Below the pieces are notes generated by a model, which saw nothing but the letters and a program-made list of their open reading frames with translations, was not told where the DNA came from and made no database searches. Positions 39,393-49,170 of a DNA stretch of 64,000 bases are shown piece by piece. Source of the stretch: SHYR01 sp036013055. Lineage in GTDB: Bacteria > Chloroflexota > Dehalococcoidia > UBA2979. Location of the stretch: the NCBI GenBank assembly GCA_036013055.1, contig DASCQM010000006.1:248001-312000 (forward strand). The letters are read 5' to 3'. The first letter of the stretch is position 1. Each line of letters begins with the position of its first letter. Both the position numbers and the translations under genes were made by a program.

Positions 39393-40813
39393 GCGTCACG
39401 CTCCAGACGTTCGAGCAGCATCGGCCCGAGTTCGGTAATGTCGCCCGCGCCGATCGTGAAGAAGACGTCACCGGCTGAGAGCGTCGGAGCGATCGTCTCG
39501 ACGGCCTCGTCGAAGGAATCGACGTACACCGCCTCAGGCGTCTCGATCTCGCTCGCGAGTGCGCGGCCTTCGATGCCGGCGTCGGCACTCTCGCGGGCGG
39601 CGTAGGTGTGCGCCACGTAGAGCGCGTCGAGTCCCTCGAAGCAGCCACGGAAGCCTTCGAGCAGGTACTGTGTGCGTGAGTAGGTGTGGGGCTGGAAACA
39701 GGCGACGAGGCGGCGTCCGGCGAAGCGCTGCCGCGCGGCACTGATCGCGACGCGGATCTCTGTCGGATGGTGCGAGTACTCGTCGATCAGCGTGACGCCG
39801 CCGACCTCGCCGATCTGCTGGAAGCGCCGCGCCACGCCGCTGAAGTTCGCCGCCGCCTGCGCCGCGCGGTTGAAGTCGACGCCGGCGCGCATCGAGATCG
39901 CCAGCGCACCGAGCGCGTTCGCGACGTTGTGGCGGCCCGGCACCTGCAGCGAGACGAGGCCGAGTTCGATGCCCTCGAGCGTCGCGGTGAAGTCGTAGCC
40001 GCCTCGGTCGTTAGCGCGCAGGCGCTCCGCGCGCCACTCCGCCTCGCTGTCGATCGCGTAACGCTCGACGCGCCGCCCCTCGGCCTCGCGTTCCACGCCG
40101 ATGGCGGCGGCCTGCGGTGAGTCGGCGCAGACGATCAGCGTGCCGTCCGGGATCAAGCGACGGGTGAAGGCACGGAAGGCGTCGAAGAGCCGCTCCTCGC
40201 TGCCGTAGTAGTCGAGGTGGTCGGCTTCGACGTTCGTGAGCAGGGCGTAGGCCGGGTCGTACTGGAGGAAGGCCTCGGCGTACTCGTCCGCCTCGAGCAC
40301 AGCGACTTCGCCGGCGCCGTCACGGACGTTGCCGCCGAGTTCCGGTGAGTCGCCGCCGACGAGCACGAGCGGGTCGAGATCTGCCTCGACGGTCATCATT
40401 GCGGCGAGCGTGGTCGTGGTTGTCTTGCCGTGGGTGCCCGCGATCGCGAGTACGCGTCGGTCGGCGATCAGCGTGCGCACCATCTCCGCGCGCAGCACGA
40501 CCGGGACGCCCTGCTCGCGAGCGCGCACGACCTCCGGGTTGTCTTCACGGGCCGCCGCCGTCGCCACGACGAGTTCGGCGCTGCCGACGTTGGCGGCGTC
40601 GTGGCCCTCGTGGATCGTCGCTCCCTGCGTCTGCAGACGTTCCGTGTGCTCCGAGAGCACGAGGTCTGAGCCGGTCACGGTGTGGCCGCGCGCCAGCAGG
40701 ATCTGGCCGATGCCGGACATCATGATCCCGCCAGCACCCACGAGGTGGACGTGCTGCGGGATCGACGGGGGACCGCCGTTCGCCGGCTGGTCGCCACGGG
40801 AGATCAAGCGCAT
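39389..40813 (-). CDS. murC: UDP-N-acetylmuramate--L-alanine ligase
   Basis: A 474-residue Mur ligase adding L-Ala to UDP-MurNAc. HLVGAGGIMMSGIGQILL is the N-terminal UDP-binding motif, AGTHGKTTTTTLAAMM the ATP loop, and LLTNVEADHLDYYGS and DEYSHHPTEIRV are MurC-specific. The start at 40813 overlaps the murG stop by one or more bases. The long antisense-looking frame extending to 41707 is the shadow of murG. Confidence 0.96.
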   Translation of the reverse strand: MRLISRGDQPANGGPPSIPQHVHLVGAGGIMMSGIGQILLARGHTVTGSDLVLSEHTERLQTQGATIHEGHDAANVGSAELVVATAAAREDNPEVVRAREQGVPVVLRAEMVRTLIADRRVLAIAGTHGKTTTTTLAAMMTVEADLDPLVLVGGDSPELGGNVRDGAGEVAVLEADEYAEAFLQYDPAYALLTNVEADHLDYYGSEERLFDAFRAFTRRLIPDGTLIVCADSPQAAAIGVEREAEGRRVERYAIDSEAEWRAERLRANDRGGYDFTATLEGIELGLVSLQVPGRHNVANALGALAISMRAGVDFNRAAQAAANFSGVARRFQQIGEVGGVTLIDEYSHHPTEIRVAISAARQRFAGRRLVACFQPHTYSRTQYLLEGFRGCFEGLDALYVAHTYAARESADAGIEGRALASEIETPEAVYVDSFDEAVETIAPTLSAGDVFFTIGAGDITELGPMLLERLERDA

Positions 40814-41904
40814 CACGCGACCCCCTCCCGCTGACCCATCTCGCGCAGCAGCGCGGCGAGCCGTCCGGCCGCATCCGGCCGGTTGAGCGCCCGCATCGCC
40901 GTGCGCATCGAGGCGAGCTGCTCGTCGTCCTCGAGGATCGCGAGCACGTCGTCGACGAGCCGGCCGACGTCGTCTGAGGGCACGATCGTGGCTGCGCCCT
41001 GGTCGGCGAGGTAGCGCGCGTTCACGGCTTGGTCGGAGAGCTGTAGTGGCACGATCACGGCCGGCAGGTCGGCGGCTGGCAGTTCGCCGAGCGTCGACGC
41101 TCCCGCGCGCGTGACCGCAAGGTCGGCGGCGGCCATCGCCAGTGCCATTTCTTCCGTGTACGAGACGAGGCGGTAGCGGTCCCGCTGCCACTGCGGCAAT
41201 TCCTCGCGCTCGCGGTTGAGCCACGAGACCTCGTCGCGTCCGCAGATGTGGAGCACCTGCGCGCGGTCGAGCAGGCGAGGGAGCGCTGCCGAGATCGCGC
41301 GGTTGATGTGGTGCGCACCCTGCGAGCCGCCGGTGACGAGGACGGTGCGCACGAGGGGGTCGAGACCGAAGTGCTTCGCGCCGTCGTCGCGGGTTGCCTC
41401 TGCGAACTGGCGTCGCACCGGGTAGCCGGTGACGACGGTCTTGCGCGCGGGGAGGTATGCGAGAGAGGCGTCGACGGAGCAGGCGACGGTGGTGGCGTGG
41501 CGCTGCATGTAGCGGACGGCCCAGCCCGGCTTCACGTCTGGTAGGAAGAGCAGCATTGGCACGCGTGCGGCGTGCGCGCCCTGGCCGACTGGTGCGGACG
41601 CGTAGCCGCCGGTCGCGAAGACCGCGTCCGGGCGCTCGCGCTTCATGTCGCGTCGGGCGCGAATCTCGCCGCGCATCAGGTTGAAGACGCCGGAGGTCAG
41701 CCGCCACGGAGACCGGCCGCGAACCTGTGACGCGGGGATCGAGCGGAAAGGGATGCCGGCATCCTCGGCAAGCGCGCGTTCCGGGCCGTGCTCCGTGCCG
41801 TAGAACACGAGGTCGGTGTCGAACGTCTCGCGCAGGCGCTCCGCGACCGCGATCGCGGGATAGGCGTGTCCGCCGGTGCCGCCGCCGGCCAGTGCGAACT
41901 TCAT
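40813..41904 (-). CDS. murG: UDP-GlcNAc--lipid I N-acetylglucosaminyltransferase
   Basis: A 363-residue GT28 enzyme converting lipid I to lipid II at the inner face of the membrane. The G-loop ALAGGGTGGHAYPAIAV is at the N-terminus, LVTGGSQGAHHINRAI is the second G-loop, and VTRAGASTLGELPAADLPAVIVP binds UDP-GlcNAc. The length is normal. Start and stop overlap ftsW and murC respectively. Confidence 0.96.
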   Translation of the reverse strand: MKFALAGGGTGGHAYPAIAVAERLRETFDTDLVFYGTEHGPERALAEDAGIPFRSIPASQVRGRSPWRLTSGVFNLMRGEIRARRDMKRERPDAVFATGGYASAPVGQGAHAARVPMLLFLPDVKPGWAVRYMQRHATTVACSVDASLAYLPARKTVVTGYPVRRQFAEATRDDGAKHFGLDPLVRTVLVTGGSQGAHHINRAISAALPRLLDRAQVLHICGRDEVSWLNREREELPQWQRDRYRLVSYTEEMALAMAAADLAVTRAGASTLGELPAADLPAVIVPLQLSDQAVNARYLADQGAATIVPSDDVGRLVDDVLAILEDDEQLASMRTAMRALNRPDAAGRLAALLREMGQREGVA

Positions 41905-43157
41905 CGTGCGCTCCCGGACGGTGCCCGCTTCACCCTCGTCCGCACCGCACCGCGCGCAGGCTCGATCGCCTCGGGCTTGCGCAGCTCGGCGTAGCGCGAG
42001 ACGGAGAGCAGCACGCCGACGGCGAAGAGCGTCGAGACGAGGGCGGATCCGCCGTAGGAGAGGAAGGGCAGGGGGATACCGGTGAGTGGGAGGCTGCGCG
42101 TGACGCCGCCGACGTTCATCACGAGCTGGAAACCGATCCAGGCGACGACGCCGATCGCGAGCAGCGACCCAAACGGGTCGGCCGCGCGTCGGGCGATCTG
42201 CATCCCGCGCCAGAGGAAGAGCGCGAAGAGCGCGAGCACGACCATCGCGCCGATGAAGCCAAGCTCTTCGCCGATGATCGCGAGCACGCCGTCGGTGTGT
42301 GAGCCGGGGACGTAGAAGAACTTCTGACGGGAGACGCCGAGCCCGAGTCCGCCGATTCCGCCGGAGCCCAGCGCGACCAGCATCTGAATCGTCTGGAAGC
42401 CGTTACCCGAAGGGTCGGACTCCGCCGAAGTGAACGCGATCAAGCGGTCGACGCGGTAGCCAGCGACGAGAATCAGCGCCATCACCATCACGCCGGCGCT
42501 GCCGATCAACGTCAGCACGTGGCTCAGGCGTGCGCCGGCCACGAAGAAGAGCGTGCCGGTGATCGCGGCGATCATGACGGTGGTGCCGAGGTCGGGCTCG
42601 AGGATCACAAGCGCCGTCACCAGCCCGACCATGCTCACGAACGGCAGTACGCCGAGCGCGATGTCACGGACCGCAGTCCCCTTCGCTGCGAGCCACGCCG
42701 CCATGTAGATCAGCACGGCGAGCTTCGCGAATTCGCTCGGCTGGAACGGTGGCAGCGACCCGAGCGCGATCCAGCGCGTCGCGCCGTTCTGATTGAGGCC
42801 GACGCCGGGAATGAGGACGGCTGCGAGAGCGGCGAGGGCACCGAGCATCAGCAGCGGACTGAGCTTCATCCAGTGCCGGTAGTCGATGTTCATCGCCACG
42901 AAGAGCCCGGCGAGCCCAACGACGGCTGCTGCGGCCTGTCGCTTGATGAAGAAGTTCGCGTCGCCGTACTGCGCGTAGCCGAGCGGGTACGAGGAGGAGT
43001 AGACCGCCACCAGCCCGAGGATCAGCAGAACAGCGACGACCGAGAGCAACGCGTAGTCGGGTGAGCGTGGCTGCGCGCCGGCGTCAGGCTGGGCCGACGA
43101 TCGGGCAGCGGCTGAACCACCCTGAGGTGCCGGAAGAGCGTTTCGTCGCGCCATCAC
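41901..43157 (-). CDS. ftsW: SEDS peptidoglycan polymerase FtsW
   Basis: A 418-residue polytopic protein with about ten transmembrane segments. PSEFAKLAVLIYMAAWLA, FVSMVGLVTALVILEPDLGT, GLGVSRQKFFYVPGSHTDGVLAIIGEELGF and LPFLSYGGSALV are SEDS signatures. It polymerises glycan strands with the FtsI transpeptidase during septation. The cytoplasmic N-terminus is Ala/Pro/Gln-rich. Four-base overlaps join it to murD and murG. Confidence 0.95.
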   Translation of the reverse strand: MMARRNALPAPQGGSAAARSSAQPDAGAQPRSPDYALLSVVAVLLILGLVAVYSSSYPLGYAQYGDANFFIKRQAAAAVVGLAGLFVAMNIDYRHWMKLSPLLMLGALAALAAVLIPGVGLNQNGATRWIALGSLPPFQPSEFAKLAVLIYMAAWLAAKGTAVRDIALGVLPFVSMVGLVTALVILEPDLGTTVMIAAITGTLFFVAGARLSHVLTLIGSAGVMVMALILVAGYRVDRLIAFTSAESDPSGNGFQTIQMLVALGSGGIGGLGLGVSRQKFFYVPGSHTDGVLAIIGEELGFIGAMVVLALFALFLWRGMQIARRAADPFGSLLAIGVVAWIGFQLVMNVGGVTRSLPLTGIPLPFLSYGGSALVSTLFAVGVLLSVSRYAELRKPEAIEPARGAVRTRVKRAPSGSAR

Positions 43158-44548
43158 GCACCCGCCTCGAGTTGGCGGACGGCTTCGCGAAAGTCCTCGC
43201 CGCGCCGCTCGAAGTTCGGGTATGCGTCGAACGACGTTCCGGCCGGGGCGAAGAGCACGACGTCACCCTCGACGGCTCGCTCCGCCGCCAAACGCGTCGC
43301 ACTGGCGACATCGGCGACGACATCGACGGATGGCGATTCGCCGGTCGTCGCGGAGCGCACCACGGCTGCGTACTGCTCGCCCGCCTCGCCGAACGTGATC
43401 ACGGCGCGGCAGCGGCTAGCCGCTTCCACGGCGAAACCGCTGAGCGGCAGATCCTTGTCCCGCCCGCCGAGGATCAGCACGAGCGGCTCCTCGTAGGAGC
43501 GAATCCCGGCGAGCGTGCGTTCGGGGGTTGTCGCGATCGAGTCGTTGACGTACTGGACGCCGCGCACGGTCGCGACCGGTTCGAGGCGGTGCGCAACGCC
43601 GGTGAAGCTGCGTACTGCCGTGGCTGCCGCGTCGTCCGGCACGCCGAGCTGGTGCGCGACCGCAAGGGCGGAGAGCACGTTCGCGACGTTGTGGTCGCCG
43701 CGCAGCGCGATCTCGGAGCGCGTCAGCACCTCAGTCGATGCGCCGTCGCCGCGGCGGACGATCGCGTCGCCCTCGAGCGCCACGCCGTCGCCGGGCAGCG
43801 ATTGGGACATCGATGTGGTCTCGACGCGCCCGGGAGACTCGGCGATGAACTCGGCGCAGACTTCGTCGTCGAGATTGAAGATCGCCAGATCGTCGGCACG
43901 CTGATACTCGAAGATGCGACGCTTCAGCGCCACGTAGTCCGCCCACGGATACTGGTCGAGGTGATTCGGGGTGACGTTGGTGACGCAGGCGACGTGCGGG
44001 CTCTCATCGAGTGATTCGAGCTGCGTATGCGAGAGCTCGACAACGACCTTCGTCGTCGGCTCGATCTCGTCGAGCAGGCCGAGCAGGCCGACGCCGATGT
44101 TGCCGCCCGCGACGTGGTCGATACCGGCGGCGTCGAGCATCGACGCGACGAGCGCGGTGGTCGTCGTCTTGCCGGAGGAGCCGGTGATGCCGGCGATCGG
44201 GGCAGGGCAGTGTTCGAAGAAGAGGCGCGTCATCGAGGAGATCGGGACGCCGCGTTCGTGTGCCGCCTGCAACGCCGGCAGTTCGGCGGGGACGCCCTGG
44301 GATACGAAGACAACCTCGGCATCAACGAAGTCCGACGTGCGGTTCGCGCCGAGCGAGAGCGTGACATCGTGTTCGGAAACGGAGTCTGCGATGGCGTCGA
44401 GGGCAGCGCGTAGCGCATCCTCTGAGCGCGAGTCGGAGACGGTGACTTGTGCACCTTCTGTGGACAAATATCGCACGAGGTCAATTCCCTCGATACCGAG
44501 GCCCACTACCGTCACCGGCAACCCCCGGAGTTCCGGCTTACCTGCCAT
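43154..44548 (-). CDS. murD: UDP-N-acetylmuramoylalanine--D-glutamate ligase
   Basis: A 464-residue Mur ligase adding D-Glu. VTVVGLGIEGIDLVRYL is the N-terminal nucleotide-binding strand, ITGSSGKTTTTALVASML the ATP loop, NVTPNHLDQYPWADYVALK the central motif and YVNDSIATTPERTLAG the C-domain motif. It follows mraY after a 32-base gap and overlaps ftsW by four bases. Confidence 0.95.
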   Translation of the reverse strand: MAGKPELRGLPVTVVGLGIEGIDLVRYLSTEGAQVTVSDSRSEDALRAALDAIADSVSEHDVTLSLGANRTSDFVDAEVVFVSQGVPAELPALQAAHERGVPISSMTRLFFEHCPAPIAGITGSSGKTTTTALVASMLDAAGIDHVAGGNIGVGLLGLLDEIEPTTKVVVELSHTQLESLDESPHVACVTNVTPNHLDQYPWADYVALKRRIFEYQRADDLAIFNLDDEVCAEFIAESPGRVETTSMSQSLPGDGVALEGDAIVRRGDGASTEVLTRSEIALRGDHNVANVLSALAVAHQLGVPDDAAATAVRSFTGVAHRLEPVATVRGVQYVNDSIATTPERTLAGIRSYEEPLVLILGGRDKDLPLSGFAVEAASRCRAVITFGEAGEQYAAVVRSATTGESPSVDVVADVASATRLAAERAVEGDVVLFAPAGTSFDAYPNFERRGEDFREAVRQLEAGA

Positions 44549-44580
44549 AGCGTTTTAGCCGTTGCTGCTTGATTGGTATA

Positions 44581-45543
44581 TCACACTGCGAGTGCCAATG
44601 CGATGCCGGTCATGGCTCCGCTGATGCCGAAGAGCCAGAATCGCATCACAACCTGCGGCTCACTCCAGCCCATTAGCTCGAAGTGATGGTGAAGTGGCGT
44701 CATGCGGAAGAGCCTGCGGCCGCCTGTGAGCTTGAAGTAGGCAATCTGCAGAACCGTGGAGGTCGCTTCCGCGACGAAGACGATTCCGATCACCGGCAGC
44801 AGCAGCCAGTGACCGGTCATCAGGGCGACCGTCGCGAGCAGAGCGCCGAGCGGTAGCGCCCCGGTGTCGCCCATGAACAGCTTCGCGGGGTGCGAGTTGT
44901 ACCAGAGGAACCCGAGCAGCGCGCCGACGACGGTGAAGGAGAACGTGGCGAGGAACTCCTGGCCCTGTAGCGAGGCGATCACTGCGTAGGCGCCAAATGC
45001 GACGGCGGCGGTGCCACCAAGCAGTCCGTCGAGCCCATCAGTGATCGAGACGGCGCTGGTGGTGGCGAAGATCGTGATGATCGCGATTGGGATGTAGGCG
45101 TAGCTGAGGTCGTACTGGCCCGCCCGCGGGATGTGCACGCTGTGCACATCGAGCGAGAAGAAGAGGATCGCCGAGACGCCGACGGAGAGCGCACTGATCA
45201 CGGCGAACTTCAGCCGCCAGGTCAGACCGCTCAGCTTCTCGCGGCTGGTCAGCGTGCCGAGGTCGTCGATCACGCCGAGCGCCATCGTGATCAGCAGCAC
45301 GGTGAAGGGGAGCAAGATGCTGAGGCGTCCAGCGAGGTTCGTCGGAACGGTGACGATCGCAACCGTGCCCCAGATCAGCAGTCCGCCCATCGTCGGCGTG
45401 CCGGCCTTCGTCGCGTGTGTCGACGGGCCATCCTCGGAGATCGCCTTGCCGAACTTCAGCCTGCGCAGGGCAGCGACGATCGGGCCGCCGATGAGTAGCG
45501 CGAGCACGAATGCGGCGCCGCTGACGAGTAGTGAGTAAGTCAC
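44581..45543 (-). CDS. mraY: Phospho-N-acetylmuramoyl-pentapeptide transferase
   Basis: A 320-residue polytopic enzyme that makes lipid I from UDP-MurNAc-pentapeptide and undecaprenyl phosphate. Signatures seen: HATKAGTPTMGGLLI, LGVIDDLGTL (Asp pair), NSHPAKLFMGDTGALPLGA and TPLHHHFELMGWSEPQVV. About ten transmembrane segments. Its ATG overlaps the murF stop by four bases. Confidence 0.96.
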   Translation of the reverse strand: MTYSLLVSGAAFVLALLIGGPIVAALRRLKFGKAISEDGPSTHATKAGTPTMGGLLIWGTVAIVTVPTNLAGRLSILLPFTVLLITMALGVIDDLGTLTSREKLSGLTWRLKFAVISALSVGVSAILFFSLDVHSVHIPRAGQYDLSYAYIPIAIITIFATTSAVSITDGLDGLLGGTAAVAFGAYAVIASLQGQEFLATFSFTVVGALLGFLWYNSHPAKLFMGDTGALPLGALLATVALMTGHWLLLPVIGIVFVAEATSTVLQIAYFKLTGGRRLFRMTPLHHHFELMGWSEPQVVMRFWLFGISGAMTGIALALAV

Positions 45544-46961
45544 AGCGCCTCCACGACCGTCTCCAGTTCCAGCGCTCGCGAACCCTTCACGAGCAGCACG
45601 TCCCCCGGCTGCAATTCGTCGCTCAGCCTCGCGACCGCGAGATCCTTCGATTCGAGGTGTTCTGCATTCGCTAGTCCGGCGGCCCGCGCGCTCTCGCTGA
45701 TGCGCCCGGCGAGGTCGCCGACGGTATAGAGCACGTCGAGCGTCTGCGCCGCGCGGCGACCGATCGCGTCGTGCGACTCGTCGGAAAGCGGGCCGAGCTC
45801 ACGCATGTCGCCGAGCAACGCGACGCGGCGACCGTCCATCTCGGCGATCAGGTCGAGCGCGGCCACCATCGAGGCGGGATTGGCGTTGTACGTGTCGTCG
45901 AGCAACGTCACGTCGTCGCGGATCGCTCGCACCTCGAGCCGTAGCGGCACATCGAGCGCCTCGATCGCGTCGGCGACCTCGTCGAACGTCATCCCATCGG
46001 CAAGCCCTGTCGTCGCGGCGGCGAGGACGTTCGAGAGCAGGTGCGCACCGGGGACAGGGGCGGTGATACGTCGGGCCTCGGACTGCGTGCTGAGCAGGAA
46101 AACGAATCCATCCGCGCCGTGGCTCGTGACGTCGCTGCCGCGCACGTCGACGCCCTCGGACGTGCCGAAGAGCCAGACCCGGGCGGACGTATGGCCGGCC
46201 ATCGCAGCGACGTCCGGGTCGTCGGCGTTGAGAATCGCGTGGCCGTCGGGCGGCAACGCCTCGGGCAGTTCGCGCTTGGCGGCGATGATCGTCTCCATCG
46301 AGCCGGCGCGCTCGAGGTGTACCGGCCCGACGTTGAGCACGATGCCGATGCGGGGGCGTGCCCACTCGCAGAGCAGCGCGATCTCGGTCGTCGTGTACAT
46401 GCCCATCTCGATCACGGCACGCTCGGTCGCCGGCTGGGTCTCGAGCAGGCAGAGTGGGACGCCGATCTCATTGTTGTAGTTCGCGGCCGTCGCCTGCACG
46501 CGGTAGCGCGCGCCGAGCACGGCGGCCGTGATCGCCTTCGTCGTGGTCTTGCCGACGTTGCCGGTGATGCCGATGACGTCCGTGGCGGGGAGTGCCGCGC
46601 GCCATGCCGCGCCAAGCCGCTGCAGCGCAGCGAGCGGGTCATCGACGATGAAGCGGACCACAGATGCGCTGTCGTCGATTCCGTCGATCTCTCGAGTGAG
46701 CAGCAGCCCTGCGGCTCCTCGGCGGGCCGCCTCGGCGGCGAACTCGTGGCCGTCGTGTTGCTCCCCGGGGAGCGCGACGAAGAGATCGCCCGTGTCACCC
46801 TCGGCCGCTCTGACCTCGCGCGAGTCGATCACCGCGCGTGTGAACGTGGTGTCGCCGCCGCCGTGCGAGCGCAGTTGATCGCCGAGCGTCGCAACGACGA
46901 ACGCGGCATCGAATGTCGGGGGAGGGGAGGTCACGATCGTCTCACGTTCTGCCACGATCAC
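45540..46961 (-). CDS. murF: UDP-MurNAc-tripeptide--D-alanyl-D-alanine ligase
   Basis: A 473-residue Mur ligase adding D-Ala-D-Ala. ATP loop ITGNVGKTTTKAI, VLNVGPVHLERAGSMETIIAAKREL, LLDDTYNANPASMVAAL and LVKGSRALELETVVEAL are MurF features. It directly follows ftsI by a four-base overlap, where murE would normally sit first; no murE is in the window. Confidence 0.95.
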   Translation of the reverse strand: MIVAERETIVTSPPPTFDAAFVVATLGDQLRSHGGGDTTFTRAVIDSREVRAAEGDTGDLFVALPGEQHDGHEFAAEAARRGAAGLLLTREIDGIDDSASVVRFIVDDPLAALQRLGAAWRAALPATDVIGITGNVGKTTTKAITAAVLGARYRVQATAANYNNEIGVPLCLLETQPATERAVIEMGMYTTTEIALLCEWARPRIGIVLNVGPVHLERAGSMETIIAAKRELPEALPPDGHAILNADDPDVAAMAGHTSARVWLFGTSEGVDVRGSDVTSHGADGFVFLLSTQSEARRITAPVPGAHLLSNVLAAATTGLADGMTFDEVADAIEALDVPLRLEVRAIRDDVTLLDDTYNANPASMVAALDLIAEMDGRRVALLGDMRELGPLSDESHDAIGRRAAQTLDVLYTVGDLAGRISESARAAGLANAEHLESKDLAVARLSDELQPGDVLLVKGSRALELETVVEAL

Positions 46962-48685
46962 CGGGCTCGGACCTGCGAGCCGGGCTCGTTCAGATATTCC
47001 ATCACTTCGGCCGCCACCTGTGCGAAGACTGGCGCGGCGACCTCACCACCGAGGTTTCGTTCGCCACCAGGCTGGTCGATCTTGACGAGGATCGAGACGC
47101 GCGGAGCCTCGTAGGGGAGGAAGCCAGCGAAGGACGCGATCGTCGTGTCGAAGTCGTAGCCGGTCGGAACAGAGACGATCGTGGTGCCGGTCTTGCCGGC
47201 GACGCGGTAGCCATCGACGCGCGCGCCGTGGCGCGGCACGCTTTCGACGACATCGAGCATCAGCCGGGCCATCGTGCGAGCGGTTGCCGGTGAGACGACC
47301 TGCCGCACGGTGACGGGGTCGAAGTCGCGGACCTGCTCGTCGGTGACGATCCTTGAGACGACGTACGGGCGCATCAGCGCGCCGTTGTTGGCGAAGACGT
47401 TGACGGCGGTCAGCACCTGGATCGGGGTCGTCGCGAGCCCCTGCCCGAACGAGTTTGTGGCGAGGTCGACCGGATACCAGTCGCTGTCGTCCGGCGTGCG
47501 GATGATGCCGTCCGACTCGCCGGAGAGCCCGACGTGCGTCTGTTCGCCGATGCCGAAGGCGGCGAGATAGTTGTAGAACTCCTCCGCGCCGATCTCCTCA
47601 GAGAGCCAGACCGCGCCCGTGTTCAGGGAGCGCTGCAGCAGCTCGGTCACGGTGACCTCGCCCCATGAGTTGAAGTCCCAGTTCTGGATGTCGTAGCCGC
47701 CGACCTCGACGATGCCCTTGTCGACGTACGTCGACTCAGGCGTGACCCGTCCGAGGTCGATCGCGGCGGCCGCGGTCAGCGTCTTGAAGACCGAGCCCGG
47801 CTCGTAGAGATCGGTGACGACGCGGTTGCGTACGAGGTCGGCGAGCTCCGGGTCCTCCAGCGACTGCGGCGAGAGTGCAGTCGACGGGCGCGACGCGATC
47901 GCGAGCACGGCACCGTTGTGCGGGTCCATCACGAGGATGCTGCCGGAGGGCGCCTCGAACTGCTCGAGTGCTGCATCGAGGTGCTTCTCCGCGATCGCCT
48001 GGATGAACCGATCGACGGTGAGGTGCACCTCGCCGCCTTCCTCGGGCGCTCGTTCGGCGCGCTGGGCGAAGACGATCGGACGTCCCAGCGGGTCTCGCTC
48101 GGAGACAACGCGGCCGGGCTGGCCACGCAGCTCGTGGTCGTAGTCCGCCTCAACGCCCCAGAGGCCGCTGCCATCGACGCCGACATAGCCGATCAGCTGA
48201 CTCGCGAGGTCGCCTTCCGGGTAGACGCGGGTCGAGGAGGGCAGCGTGCGCACGCCCCAGAGGTCGAGCTGCTGTAGCGCCAGCCCCTGCTCGTATGGGA
48301 AGTCGCGCAACGCGACCACATCGCCGCGATCCTGCTTCGTGCCTTTGGAGAAGAGTTCCGCTGCGTCGATGCCGATCACGCCGGCGAGGGCGGTGGCGGC
48401 GGCGAGCGCCTGCTCGCGGTCCTGCCAGAGGAACGAGTCGAGGTAGATGTCCCACGTGTCGATCGATGTCGCAAGCGGGTAGCCGGTAGCGTCGATGATC
48501 GCACCGCGCGCCGCTGGCACGCTGACCGCGCCGTAGCGCGTGACGGCGGCCTCTTCGACGTAGCGCTCGTGCTCGGCGATCTGAATCTGGGCGAGGCGCC
48601 CGACGAGGGCGAGCATCAGCAGCGCGAGCAGACCCGTGAGCACACGATGGCGCCAGGTGAGGTGATCGGGTCTCGAGTCGTTCAC
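46958..48685 (-). CDS. ftsI: Septal penicillin-binding protein FtsI (PBP2/3-type transpeptidase)
   Basis: A 575-residue class B penicillin-binding protein. One N-terminal transmembrane helix (VLTGLLALLMLALVGRLAQ), a dimerisation domain (ARGAIIDATGYPLA), then the transpeptidase: nucleophile Ser298 in EPGSVFK (SxxK), QRSLNTG (SxN) and VAGKTGTT (KTG). It cross-links septal peptidoglycan with FtsW. The GTG at 48685 (VNDSRPDHL) is chosen because GAGGGCG is upstream and the longer frame would overlap ftsL by 43 bases. Confidence 0.94.
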   Translation of the reverse strand: MNDSRPDHLTWRHRVLTGLLALLMLALVGRLAQIQIAEHERYVEEAAVTRYGAVSVPAARGAIIDATGYPLATSIDTWDIYLDSFLWQDREQALAAATALAGVIGIDAAELFSKGTKQDRGDVVALRDFPYEQGLALQQLDLWGVRTLPSSTRVYPEGDLASQLIGYVGVDGSGLWGVEADYDHELRGQPGRVVSERDPLGRPIVFAQRAERAPEEGGEVHLTVDRFIQAIAEKHLDAALEQFEAPSGSILVMDPHNGAVLAIASRPSTALSPQSLEDPELADLVRNRVVTDLYEPGSVFKTLTAAAAIDLGRVTPESTYVDKGIVEVGGYDIQNWDFNSWGEVTVTELLQRSLNTGAVWLSEEIGAEEFYNYLAAFGIGEQTHVGLSGESDGIIRTPDDSDWYPVDLATNSFGQGLATTPIQVLTAVNVFANNGALMRPYVVSRIVTDEQVRDFDPVTVRQVVSPATARTMARLMLDVVESVPRHGARVDGYRVAGKTGTTIVSVPTGYDFDTTIASFAGFLPYEAPRVSILVKIDQPGGERNLGGEVAAPVFAQVAAEVMEYLNEPGSQVRAR

Positions 48686-48732
48686 AGAGACCGCGCCCTC
48701 TCTATCCGCCGCGCTGAAACAATTTGCGTGGT

Positions 48733-49170
48733 CTAGTTGACCCCGGGCAGGCGGCTGATCAGGCGTTCCCACCACGTCAGCGGTAGCGGCTCAGGCGGTG
48801 CTTCCACCGAGACGAAACGTTCTGGCAACGGGATCAGGCGCGGTGCAGGCTTGGTGACGGCGATGCGCATCGTCTCTTCTGGCTCGATCATGCCGAGCCG
48901 CTCGACGGCCGCGGCGCGTACTTCGTCGATGCGTGAGGTCTGCGCGATGCCGGCTTCGAGCAGCCGAATCTCGGCAGCGAGCTGGCCGCGCTCTCGTTCC
49001 AGGCTGCGCAGGTCGTAGCCGATGGTGGCCGTGCGGCTGGTCTGCATCACCTGCCCGATACCCATCGCGGTGACCGCTGTCAGGATGATCGCCGCCAGTA
49101 GCATCAGCGGGATGCGGCGACCGAACGAGGGGAGGACCGGTGCCGGGGCGGTTCTCGGTACGACGGCCAT
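48733..49170 (-). CDS. ftsL: FtsL/DivIC-like cell division protein
   Basis: A 145-residue bitopic protein in the ftsL position between rsmH and ftsI. There is a transmembrane helix at ~20-42 (MLLAAIILTAVTAMGIGQVM), then a coiled coil (GYDLRSLERERGQLAAEIRLLEA) and a Leu-rich region (ERLGMIEPEETMRI). Sequence is poorly conserved in this family, so the call rests on topology and place. The C-terminus has a Pro/Glu-rich tail longer than usual. Confidence 0.8.
   Translation of the reverse strand: MAVVPRTAPAPVLPSFGRRIPLMLLAAIILTAVTAMGIGQVMQTSRTATIGYDLRSLERERGQLAAEIRLLEAGIAQTSRIDEVRAAAVERLGMIEPEETMRIAVTKPAPRLIPLPERFVSVEAPPEPLPLTWWERLISRLPGVN

Noticed and set aside
39389..41707. 772-codon open frame covering murC and the end of murG
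   Set aside because: Codons before 40813 are Arg/Pro-rich shadow of murG; murC begins at MRLISRGDQP with an overlap to the murG stop.
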